From Seleniivibrio woodruffii (GTDB lineage Bacteria; Chrysiogenota; Deferribacteres; Deferribacterales; Geovibrionaceae): DNA of 64,000 nucleotides. The notes below the pieces were generated by a model. The model saw only the letters and a program-made list of their open reading frames with translations. It ran no database searches and was not told the DNA's origin. The DNA lies in NCBI RefSeq assembly GCF_004339245.1, contig NZ_SMGG01000004.1, forward strand, positions 496,001 through 560,000, written 5' to 3'. Made by a program: the position numbers and the translations under genes. Shown here one piece after another: positions 55,543-62,801 of the stretch. The number at the start of each line of letters is the position of its first letter. The stretch's first letter is position 1.

Positions 55543-56310
55543 CTATAATGTCTGTATGGTTCCGCCGTCAATGCGGTATTCAACCCCTGTTATCCATTTC
55601 GCACTGTCCGAAGCCAGAAACACAGCCAGCTCGGCCACATCTTCCGGACTGCCTGTTCTGCCGAGAGGAATCCCGCCGATGAAATCCACAATCTGCTGTC
55701 TGGCCTCAGATTCGGTTATGTTTTTATCTTGCGCTATCTGATTTATATATGTTCCGGCGGATTCTGTCTCTATGAAACCGGGGGATATCACATTAACCCG
55801 CAACCCGTGTCTGCCAACTTCCAGAGAAAGCGCTTTACTGTAGTTGTTCAGGGCGGCCTTTGCCGCCGCATAGGCCAGAGTGGATTCGTATATGGGTTTG
55901 TGACTCTGGATTGACGAGATATGGATTATGACCCCGCTGCCCTTTTTTATCATGTCCGGCAGCAAAGCCCTGTCCAGCCTGACTGCGCCGAAAAGATTGA
56001 ACTCGAACATCCTCTGCCATTCATCATCCGTCTGGGCGGCAAACCCTCCCATCGGAGATTTTGACCCTCCGGCATTATTCACCAGAATATCCACTGAGCC
56101 GAACTCACTCTTCACATATTCAGTTATTTTCAATGCCCCTTCCCGCTCCGAAATATCGGCAGAAACACCCTTCAGCGGAAAATCCGCAGGGATCTCTCTG
56201 GCAGTAACAGCAACAACAGCCCCAAGCTCCGCCAGACGCATAGCTATAGCCCTGCCCATGCCTTTTGTGCCTCCGGTTACGAACGCTTTTTTACCTTCAA
56301 AATTATACAT
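55543..56310 (-). CDS. short-chain dehydrogenase/reductase
   Basis: 255 residues. The nucleotide motif is TGGTKGMGRAIA (about 13-24), NNAGG lies near 78, the catalytic Ser is in ISSIQSHK and the Tyr-Lys pair in YAAAKAAL. It is in the classical 3-oxoacyl-ACP-reductase-like group, but substrate cannot be told. ATG with GGAGAG upstream. It is divergent from an HxlR regulator, which probably controls the SDR-DUF1330 pair, as HxlR regulators often do with redox enzymes. Confidence 0.92.
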   Translation of the reverse strand: MYNFEGKKAFVTGGTKGMGRAIAMRLAELGAVVAVTAREIPADFPLKGVSADISEREGALKITEYVKSEFGSVDILVNNAGGSKSPMGGFAAQTDDEWQRMFEFNLFGAVRLDRALLPDMIKKGSGVIIHISSIQSHKPIYESTLAYAAAKAALNNYSKALSLEVGRHGLRVNVISPGFIETESAGTYINQIAQDKNITESEARQQIVDFIGGIPLGRTGSPEDVAELAVFLASDSAKWITGVEYRIDGGTIQTL

Positions 56311-56383
56311 GAAAGTCTCTCCTTTAAATTGTTCACCGAGGCCTGCGGTTGATTTTTTCTAAGATACAGATTACACTGAGATT

Positions 56384-56773
56384 ATGTCAAGTACACACGA
56401 TAAAGTAGGGTACTTACCCGAAAGTAAGTATGTTAAGATAACACCCGATGCAGCGGCTACAGGTATTCAGGATGCCATCCGGATTCTGGAAGGAAGATGG
56501 AAACTGCTGATAATAATGAATCTGTTCGCATATGGAACACTAAGGTTCTCTCAGCTTGAAAAATCCATTCCGGATGTGACACAGAAAATGCTGATTCAGC
56601 AGCTGAGGGCTCTGGAAAACGACGGTATCGTCAGCAGAATAGTTTACCCGCAGGTTCCGCCGAAGGTTGAGTATTCGCTCACGGAAACAGGAAAAGAACT
56701 GTGTCCTGCACTGGATGCACTCCTGAAGTGGGCGGCACAGAGAAACCCAAAGTCGGAATACGGCCACTATTAG
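56384..56773 (+). CDS. HxlR-family transcriptional regulator
   Basis: 129 residues. The winged helix-turn-helix is ILEGRWKLLIIMNLFAYG, then FSQLEKSIPDVTQKMLIQQLRALE and SLTETGKEL. No N-terminal cysteine of the YodB redox type is present. ATG at 56384; no other in-frame start fits. A perfect 20-bp inverted repeat lies inside codons 10-16. The TAG stop is supplied by the end of the MITE-like element at 56772, so the C-terminus may have been altered by insertion. Divergent from the SDR gene. Confidence 0.9.
   Translation: MSSTHDKVGYLPESKYVKITPDAAATGIQDAIRILEGRWKLLIIMNLFAYGTLRFSQLEKSIPDVTQKMLIQQLRALENDGIVSRIVYPQVPPKVEYSLTETGKELCPALDALLKWAAQRNPKSEYGHY
56411..56430. promoter_or_regulatory. perfect inverted repeat inside the hxlR coding region
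   Basis: TACTTAC-N6-GTAAGTA (7-6-7, no mismatch), 27 bases downstream of the hxlR start. The spacing suits a winged-helix dimer, so it could be the HxlR operator. If so, it lies within the gene and would act as a roadblock or on the divergent promoter, whose start region is about 100 bp away. Confidence 0.5.
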
Positions 56774-56940
56774 AGGATTTAACGAAATATTTATCGTACA
56801 CTGCTTAATCCCATTCGAGGTATTAAGTTTGTCATGCTGAACGCAGTGAAGCATCTCAGTTTGAGCAGAGACCCTTCACTCCGTTCAGGGTGACGTTTTG
56901 CGCATACAACTAATACGTTAATAATTTCGTTAAACGCTCT
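56772..56940. mobile_element. MITE-like element with nested inverted repeats
   Basis: 169 bp without coding capacity. The ends are AGAGGATTTAACGAAAT (56772-56788) and, inverted, AGAGCGTTTAACGAAAT (56940-56924): 15 of 17 match, with a perfect 11-bp core. TA directly adjoins both ends, compatible with a TA target duplication as in IS630/mariner-type elements. Inside, GTCATGCTGAACGCAGTGAA... (56831-56857) pairs with 56868-56894 at 22 of 27 positions. A degenerate relative of the inner repeat is at 34782. Both flanking genes stop in its ends. Confidence 0.7.
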
Positions 56941-57928
56941 AGAGGATATCTTTCCGCAGGTCAAAATCTTCGTGACTCATCCACTCGCCGTTGCGCATAA
57001 CCGCAATGAAGTTGCGCCTGTCCATGAGCATCTTAAGATTGGAGAGCGAAAGCCCCAGTCCGAAACGCCCCAGCGGTTTCAGCTTATAACTCTTCTTAGC
57101 TTCCAGAAGTCGGCACAGGTACATATCCAGACTTTCGCAGACAAGCTCCGCAAAAAGCGAGGTCATCTTTTCCGAAACAATCTCCGTCAGCTTGTCGGGG
57201 ATATTGTGGTATGACTGAGGCAGAGTGAGGGTGAACCCCATCTGCTCTTTAAACTCTTTGATAGCAGAGAAATAATGCTCACTGCTGTCCTCTTCGCCTT
57301 TCATTATGATAGGCGGGAGTCCGCTGGCGATAAGAATGTAATTCGTGAGTATCCTGCCTGAACGGCCGTTTCCATCCTCAAACGGATGAACGGACTCGAA
57401 ATAGCCGTGCTGTTTTGCCAGAAATCCTATGAAATCTTTCAGGTTTATCCGTCCGGTGCGGTAGGCATCCACACGGGAATTGATGTACACCAGATATATA
57501 TCCAGCAGCTGAGGAAGTTCCGCAAAATCAGGAAGATCCCCATATTCCGGATTAGTTGCATTGTTATCCCTTCTCAGGCCGGGATAGGTCATTTCATCCA
57601 GCACCAGAAGGCCGTTCAGTTTGCGGAAGTCCTCAAAACGGAATCCGATGCTGAAATTGCTTCTGTTGGCATATGCCTGCTCATAATACGTTATCGATGC
57701 ATTATGATAGCTCTGCACCTTCGGAGCATAAGGATTTTTCACCTGCTCCTTGTGCACCAGCACCGCTTCGGCATCCCTGGCAGGGATATAAACGCCCTCA
57801 ATCATCACCGAGTTGCGGGCTTCTTCGGTCAGGATATCCGTCCACTCGGAACTGTATATGGCAGGTTTTGTCAGCCCGCCGAGTTTTTTCAGAATTTTTA
57901 TTCGTTTTTCAAGTAATACATAGAGCAT
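56939..57928 (-). CDS. Fic family protein
   Basis: 329 residues. Fic motif HPFEDGNGRSGR starts at His181, so the AMP-transferase site is complete. The N-terminal inhibitory motif S-x3-E-G is present (Ser40, Glu44, Gly45, in SVMIEG), which marks a self-inhibited class II Fic protein. A winged-helix-like C-terminal region (about 265-329) follows, but it ends at a TAG given by the MITE-like element, so a few original residues may be missing. ATG start; stand-alone gene. Targets are unknown. Confidence 0.9.
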   Translation of the reverse strand: MLYVLLEKRIKILKKLGGLTKPAIYSSEWTDILTEEARNSVMIEGVYIPARDAEAVLVHKEQVKNPYAPKVQSYHNASITYYEQAYANRSNFSIGFRFEDFRKLNGLLVLDEMTYPGLRRDNNATNPEYGDLPDFAELPQLLDIYLVYINSRVDAYRTGRINLKDFIGFLAKQHGYFESVHPFEDGNGRSGRILTNYILIASGLPPIIMKGEEDSSEHYFSAIKEFKEQMGFTLTLPQSYHNIPDKLTEIVSEKMTSLFAELVCESLDMYLCRLLEAKKSYKLKPLGRFGLGLSLSNLKMLMDRRNFIAVMRNGEWMSHEDFDLRKDIL

Positions 57929-58034
57929 AGTTCACCGCTAAAATTAATAATCGGCCGTTCGTCTGCGAACTCAACCTAATAAAGTCCATAATCCTCACGA
58001 CACATTTCATCCTCATATTTAACACAATAATACC

Positions 58035-58052
58035 AACACATTCCAGTGTGTT
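58035..58052. promoter_or_regulatory. inverted repeat upstream of the DUF1566 lipoprotein
   Basis: AACACA-TTCCAG-TGTGTT is a perfect 6-6-6 inverted repeat, 44 bp before the start. TATTAT at 58060-58065 could be a -10, but no matching -35 is seen. An activator-type site is possible; this is weak evidence. Confidence 0.35.
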
Positions 58053-58096
58053 TATACCGTATTATGCACTTAATGAATTATGAGGGGAATATGGTC

Positions 58097-59308
58097 ATGA
58101 AACATATGATTTTATCACTGCTGGTGCTGGTTTCTGTTGCCGCATGCGGTGGCGGATCGTCCTCAAAGGACAGCGACAAGGACACAAACAACCCGCCGCA
58201 GATATCAGGCTCGCCGGAAACCTTTCTGAAAGCCGGAACAGCATACACTTTCACACCTGCCGCAACAGACACCGACGGGGATACTGTAACATTCAGCATA
58301 ACCAATAAGCCTGACTGGGCATCGTTCGACACCTCAACGGGAACCTTATCAGGAACTCCCGCACAAGGCTTTTACAGAGACATAATAATAACCGCTTCCG
58401 ACGGAGAGGACACGGCATCACTTCCTGCGTTCGAAATTGCCGCCGCCGAACTGCTCCTGCTTAAAACAGGACAGACCGGATGCTGGAACTCCGCAGGAAC
58501 GTCCGTCTCCTGCGCAAGCACCTATCAGGACGGTGAAAGTCAAACCGGAGCCGCACCCGATTTTGTAACCAACACATCCGACAGCACCGTCACCGACAAT
58601 GTTAACGGAATGATCTGGCACAACCTCGCCACCCCCACAACACAGACATACGCAGCGGCTAACACCCTCTGCGAAAACTCCGCCATAGGCAGTAATACAT
58701 GGAGACTGCCCGACATCAGCGACATTGAGATGACCGCCGATTACGGAAAATCCTCCGCACCCTACCTCAACAACTCTTTCACAAACTACGCTTCGGGTTC
58801 ATACTGGACATCCAGAGAGTCATACGGCACAACGGGCTATTTCTGGGTGCTTAACTTCGGAACAGGAGTACAGAATACCGATATCAAAGATAATTACAAC
58901 TATTACAGATGTGTTTCAGGCAGTAATTCCACTCTGGGTTCATTCACCAGAGACTCTTCCAACGGAATAGTCTACGACTCCAGAACCGGGCTTGAATGGG
59001 CGGATCAGTCGCTGGTTTCAAAAACATGGACAGACGCACTTACATACTGCGGAAGTCTGACATACGGCGGTTATTCCGACTGGCGGCTTCCGAACGTAAG
59101 AGAGCTGAACTCGATATCATACAGAGCAAGCGCATCTCCCGCAATCAGCACGGCATTTCAGTATCCGGCAAACAGCTTTTTCTGGTCTTCAACAACTTAT
59201 CAGATAACAAAAACGTCTGCATGGGGAGTTGATTTCACTACAGGAAAGGGAATGACCTCGGCCAAAACCGGCTCGGGCTATCTGAAGTGTGTCAGAGGCG
59301 GACAATAA
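58097..59308 (+). CDS. DUF1566 (Lcl C-terminal domain) surface lipoprotein with Ig-like domain
   Basis: 403 residues from the ATG at 58097; AGGGG lies nine bases upstream, and an ATG at 58091 is possible. The lipoprotein signal ends SVAAC (Cys17). A cadherin/Ig-like domain (about 35-115, with ATDTDGDTVTFSI and GTLSGTP) is followed by two DUF1566-type domains (about 125-285 and 290-400, each with a WRLP motif and a terminal C-x-R/S-G). Likely exported to the outer surface. Ligand unknown. No reverse transcriptase is nearby, so it is not a diversity-generating target. Confidence 0.87.
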   Translation: MKHMILSLLVLVSVAACGGGSSSKDSDKDTNNPPQISGSPETFLKAGTAYTFTPAATDTDGDTVTFSITNKPDWASFDTSTGTLSGTPAQGFYRDIIITASDGEDTASLPAFEIAAAELLLLKTGQTGCWNSAGTSVSCASTYQDGESQTGAAPDFVTNTSDSTVTDNVNGMIWHNLATPTTQTYAAANTLCENSAIGSNTWRLPDISDIEMTADYGKSSAPYLNNSFTNYASGSYWTSRESYGTTGYFWVLNFGTGVQNTDIKDNYNYYRCVSGSNSTLGSFTRDSSNGIVYDSRTGLEWADQSLVSKTWTDALTYCGSLTYGGYSDWRLPNVRELNSISYRASASPAISTAFQYPANSFFWSSTTYQITKTSAWGVDFTTGKGMTSAKTGSGYLKCVRGGQ

Positions 59309-59349
59309 GACTTTCTTCAACATCTCATAATCCTCGGGACAGTAGGAGA

Positions 59350-59386
59350 AAAGGCCGTACTCCATTTGGGGCACGGCCTTTTTTAT
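59350..59386. terminator. bidirectional terminator between DUF1566 gene and fabF
   Basis: AAGGCCGT (59351-59358) pairs with ACGGCCTT (59373-59380) across a 14-base loop, with A's before it and six T's after it. It serves the convergent genes on each side; the fabF stop is 9 bp beyond its stem. Confidence 0.85.
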
Positions 59387-59388
59387 GA

Positions 59389-60660
59389 TTAATCTCTGAG
59401 TTTTCCGAATGCCGCAATGGCGCAGTGACCGCCGAAACCGAAAGTGTTGCTCATCGCAACGTTGACAGTCTTCTTTCTGGCCTTGCCAAGTGTCAGGTCG
59501 ATGCCTTTTGCTATCTCATCCCCGACATTCACAGTGTTTATGGTGGGGGGGATTATGTCGTCCTTCACAGCCATAACGCATATCAGCGATTCTATTGCTC
59601 CCGCCGCACCCAGCAGGTGACCTGTCATGGATTTTGTTGCGCTAACAGACAGTTTTTTGGGAGTTTCACCAAAAAGTTTTACGATGGATTTTATCTCACT
59701 GTCGTCACCAACGGGAGTGGAGGTGGCGTGCATGTTTATATAGTCAACGTCGTCAACAGTCAGACCCGCATCCTCAAGGGCACCTGTCATTGCGAGGTAC
59801 GCCCCCAGACCTTCGGGGTGTGTGGCTGTCAGGTGGTATGCATCCGCACCGAAACCAACGCCAAGAACCTCAGCGTAGATCTTCGCACCTCTGGCCTTTG
59901 CGTGCTCGTATTCTTCAAGAATAAGCCCTGCGGCGCCCTCACCCATAACGAAACCGTCTCTGTCCCTGTCGAAAGGACGTGAGGCTGTCTCAGGGGAATC
60001 GTTCCTCTCGGAAAGAGCTTTCATTGCGCTGAAACCGCCCACGGATGATTCGCATATTGCGCCTTCGGCTCCGCCCGCAACGATTATATCTGCCACACCA
60101 AGCCTGATGTAGTTGAATGCATCGGCGATGGCGTTTGTTGATGATGCGCATGCGGATACGGGGCAGAAGTTGACCCCGTGCAGGCCGAATCTTATAGAGA
60201 TATGTCCGGCGGCTATATCGGTGATTATTTTAGGAACAAGAAAAGGAGAAAACTTGGGTTTGCCCCTGTGCTCTGCATAGTCTATAAGCTGTTCGTCCAT
60301 TGTAGACATCCCGCCCACTGCCGACGACCAGATCACGCCCGCACGGTTTTTGTTGAACTCTGCGTTGTCAAGTCCGGCGTCTTTATATGCCTCGTCTGCT
60401 GCGGCGATGCTGTATTGAGAGAAAAGATCCAGTCTGCGAGCCTCTTTGGCATCAAAATACTGAAGAGGATCAAATCCTTTGACTTCGCATGCAAAGCGGG
60501 TCTTAAAGCCTGATGCGTCAAACTTCGTGATAGGTCCCGCACCGCTGACACCGTTCACAAGGTTTTTCCATGTGTCGGCAACATTGTTTCCCAGAGGGGT
60601 TACAGCTCCAAGTCCGGTTACAACAACTCTTTTTAAAGTAATAGTTTTCTGTTTAGCCAT
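59389..60660 (-). CDS. fabF: beta-ketoacyl-ACP synthase II
   Basis: Condensing enzyme of fatty acid elongation. 423 residues from the ATG at 60660. The Cys-His-His triad is present: Cys171 (PVSACASS), His in NMHATSTPVGD and His in MTGHLLGAAG. The C-terminus has SNTFGFGGHCA. An ATG at 60684 would add eight residues without a better ribosome site. No acpP, fabG or fabD is adjacent, so this is a separated copy; acpS is 40 kb away. Confidence 0.94.
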   Translation of the reverse strand: MAKQKTITLKRVVVTGLGAVTPLGNNVADTWKNLVNGVSGAGPITKFDASGFKTRFACEVKGFDPLQYFDAKEARRLDLFSQYSIAAADEAYKDAGLDNAEFNKNRAGVIWSSAVGGMSTMDEQLIDYAEHRGKPKFSPFLVPKIITDIAAGHISIRFGLHGVNFCPVSACASSTNAIADAFNYIRLGVADIIVAGGAEGAICESSVGGFSAMKALSERNDSPETASRPFDRDRDGFVMGEGAAGLILEEYEHAKARGAKIYAEVLGVGFGADAYHLTATHPEGLGAYLAMTGALEDAGLTVDDVDYINMHATSTPVGDDSEIKSIVKLFGETPKKLSVSATKSMTGHLLGAAGAIESLICVMAVKDDIIPPTINTVNVGDEIAKGIDLTLGKARKKTVNVAMSNTFGFGGHCAIAAFGKLRD

Positions 60661-60715
60661 ATATTCCTCGTTTGTATTTTTCATTAAAATAGAACATCAC
60701 ATACTGATGGTTACA

Positions 60716-60744
60716 AATTTAGGAATAATATTTAATCTAGTCAA
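60716..60744 (-). promoter_or_regulatory. candidate sigma-70 promoter of fabF
   Basis: Minus strand TTGACT (60744-60739) and TAAATT (60721-60716) with a 17-base spacer; four of six -10 positions match. It would place the start about 50 bp before the fabF ATG. The left part is inside the CTAGTC/GACTAG inverted repeat. Confidence 0.4.
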
Positions 60745-61166
60745 CTAAAAAGAAATAAAAGACTAGTATATATGATCTTATAAAAGAGGACATGTAACTT
60801 ATTTCAGTCTGATCGCCGTGATATGAAAACCGCCTCTGTCCGTTATTCAAATTTGCGAAATATATTTTACTTTATCGACCTTCCGTTTCGTATAAAAAAC
60901 AAAAGGATTCAATTTTTTCACTATTTCCGGCGGCAATCTTCTGCTTCAAAAATACCCTTTGTAACATGGCTGACAATAAACAGCGTTTTGGAAAAACATG
61001 AGTTTAAGTTTTCACAATCGATAAAATGCTAAGATTTTTTTATTTCCGATATCCCGAAAAACTGTGTAAAAAGCGGCATTTGTTCAATATACACTATCCT
61101 TTTTTTATTATTTAAAATACAGCCGCCAGTATCATTTGTTATCTTACAAACAGAAAAAAATACACT

Positions 61167-61184
61167 TTGTAATAAATATTACAA
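61167..61184. promoter_or_regulatory. perfect palindrome upstream of the proline operon
   Basis: TTGTAATA-AA-TATTACAA, 8-2-8 with no mismatch, 57 bases before the -35 of the regulator promoter. A related weaker pair (TTTGT/ACAAA) lies just before it at 61135-61150. Position upstream of the -35 suits an activator site. Confidence 0.5.
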
Positions 61185-61240
61185 TGGCAATGCGGCATTG
61201 ATCTATCCCCCTCAGTTAACTTTTGCATCATCCAAATCCA

Positions 61241-61273
61241 TTGACATCTTATCAATGTTCAGTATAATGAACA
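61241..61273 (+). promoter_or_regulatory. sigma-70 promoter with operator over the -10
   Basis: TTGACA (61241-61246) and TATAAT (61263-61268), both perfect, with a 16-base spacer. TGTTCA-N6-TGAACA (61256-61273) is a perfect inverted repeat covering the -10. A single TGTTCA half site is at 61081. A strong promoter blocked by its own regulator is the simplest reading; the next gene is an XRE regulator. Confidence 0.8.
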
Positions 61274-61301
61274 GCATGATTAAATAAAAAAGAGGTATAT
61301 T

Positions 61302-61850
61302 TTGGACTTCGGCAAGAAAATGAGGGACCTGAGACAGGAACGCAAAATGTCTCTCCGTGACTTAGCTAAAGTCAGCGGATGCAGCATATCTTTTCTTTCA
61401 CAGGTTGAGCGTAACCTTGTTTCGCCCACTGTTGCCAGCCTGCGCAAAATATCGGAAGCGCTGGGAGTTACCATCACCTCTTTCTTTGATGTTGCCAAAG
61501 GGGAAAAAGACTCTGTAGTCGTTCGAAAAAACGAACGGGTTACGTTAACTTCCAAGGCATCCAAAGTTGTTTATGAATCCCTTAAACCTAAGGGAGCCAA
61601 CTCTGTTCTCGAACCGCTTTACCACATCCTTGAAAAAGGTGCGTACAGCGGGAGCGACTACAATCTGCATGTTGGGGAGGAGTTTGTATACGTACTCCAC
61701 GGTCAGGTGGAGATAACGCTGGACAATAAGACAATGCTTCTTAACGAGGGGGACAGCGCAGTATACAATTCCAACATTCCACATAGATGGAGAAACACTT
61801 ATGACGGTGAGACCACACTCCTATGGGTCAATACTCCGCCGACTTTTTAA
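61302..61850 (+). CDS. XRE-family regulator with C-terminal cupin domain
   Basis: 182 residues. A helix-turn-helix (about 5-60, with SLRDLAKVSGCSISFLSQVE and SPTVASLRKISEALGV) is followed by a cupin domain (about 105-180, with HVGEEFVYVLHGQVEI and GDSAVYNSNIPHRW) likely to bind a small ligand or metal. TTG start with AGAGG six bases upstream. First gene of the proline catabolic unit, so probably its ligand-responsive controller, with proline or a derivative as likely ligand. The operator candidate overlaps its own -10. Confidence 0.9.
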   Translation: MDFGKKMRDLRQERKMSLRDLAKVSGCSISFLSQVERNLVSPTVASLRKISEALGVTITSFFDVAKGEKDSVVVRKNERVTLTSKASKVVYESLKPKGANSVLEPLYHILEKGAYSGSDYNLHVGEEFVYVLHGQVEITLDNKTMLLNEGDSAVYNSNIPHRWRNTYDGETTLLWVNTPPTF

Positions 61851-61865
61851 AAATCGGAGAAAAAA

Positions 61866-62771
61866 ATGTTTAACACATTCATTGCCAACTCCATGCCTTA
61901 CATGCCGAAAGCTATGGTCGGGTTCTTTGCGAAAAGATACGTCGCAGGAGCACTGCCTGAGGACGCTTTCAGCATGACCAAAGCTCTCAACGCTGAAGGG
62001 GCCATGGGAACTATTGATTTACTCGGGGAGTTTACTGACGACATCAACAAGGCCAAACAAACGGTCGAAATGTACAAGCTTGTACTCGACAACATCGAGA
62101 AGCAGAAACTTAACACAAACATATCCATTAAGCCCTCTGCATTCGGAATCCTCTTTAACGAGGAAACATCCACCAAGTTCATGACGGAAGTTATAAGCTA
62201 TGCACACAGCAAAGGCATCTTTGTCCGCATAGACATGGAAAACCACCCCTACACGGACTACACGATCGATCTTTACCTCACACTCAGCAGGGAAATGCCC
62301 AAAAGCTGCGGAACTGTTCTCCAGGCGTGCCTCAAGCGCACCATTGACGATATCAAGCACATCGCAGATTCAACAGAGCAGGCAAACATCCGTCTCTGCA
62401 AAGGCATTTACAAAGAGCCAGATGAGATAGCATACAACAACAGAAAGAAAGTTCAGGACAACTTCCTTGAGTGCCTTGAGCTTCTTTTCCAGAAAAAGGC
62501 ATATGTAGGCATAGCCACACACGACGATGTTCTTGTGAACGGCGCCATGGAACTGATCAAAAAATATAAGCTCGAAAAACACGAATACGAATTCCAGATG
62601 CTTCTGGGAGTGCGTTCCGAGCTTCGCAAAAGACTTCTTGCCGATGGACACAGGCTCCGCATCTATACTCCTTTCGGAGAAGACTGGCTGCCTTACAGCA
62701 TCCGTAGACTGAAAGAAAACCCCGCCATAGTCGGTTCGGCTATCAAAGGCATCCTCACTGGCGGAAGATAA
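61866..62771 (+). CDS. proline dehydrogenase (monofunctional)
   Basis: FAD enzyme oxidising proline to pyrroline-5-carboxylate and feeding electrons to quinone. 301 residues, the short single-function form as in Thermus and Bacillus. Barrel motifs are visible: NTNISIKPSAFG, FVRIDMENHPYTD, RLCKGIYKEPDEIAYNN and the closing RIYTPFGEDWLPYSIRRL, which holds the substrate-binding Tyr and Arg pair. ATG start with AGAAAAA upstream, 15 bp after the regulator stop. It is followed 30 bp later by the P5C dehydrogenase gene. Confidence 0.95.
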   Translation: MFNTFIANSMPYMPKAMVGFFAKRYVAGALPEDAFSMTKALNAEGAMGTIDLLGEFTDDINKAKQTVEMYKLVLDNIEKQKLNTNISIKPSAFGILFNEETSTKFMTEVISYAHSKGIFVRIDMENHPYTDYTIDLYLTLSREMPKSCGTVLQACLKRTIDDIKHIADSTEQANIRLCKGIYKEPDEIAYNNRKKVQDNFLECLELLFQKKAYVGIATHDDVLVNGAMELIKKYKLEKHEYEFQMLLGVRSELRKRLLADGHRLRIYTPFGEDWLPYSIRRLKENPAIVGSAIKGILTGGR

Positions 62772-62801
62772 CATATAATACAAGACATATAGGAGGAGAA
62801 A

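Larger units (their letters stand above)
60661..61301. other. 641-bp AT-rich non-coding region between fabF and the cupin regulator
   Basis: No convincing gene. The longest open frame (60823-61032, 69 codons) has no ribosome site or recognisable motif. The stretch holds a possible fabF promoter at its left, an inverted repeat CTAGTC/GACTAG (60737 and 60761), an imperfect TTTGT/ACAAA pair (61135-61150), a perfect TTGTAATA-AA-TATTACAA palindrome (61167-61184) and the promoter of the regulator at its right. This is the longest gene-free stretch in the window. Confidence 0.7.

Noticed and set aside
58097-59308. DUF1566 lipoprotein as target of a diversity-generating retroelement
   Set aside because: Such targets share a lectin-like fold, but no reverse transcriptase gene or template repeat is present in the window.
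60823-61032. 69-codon frame in the gene-free region
   Set aside because: No ribosome site, no motif, AT-rich and basic translation; chance open frame more likely. Kept as part of the non-coding description.
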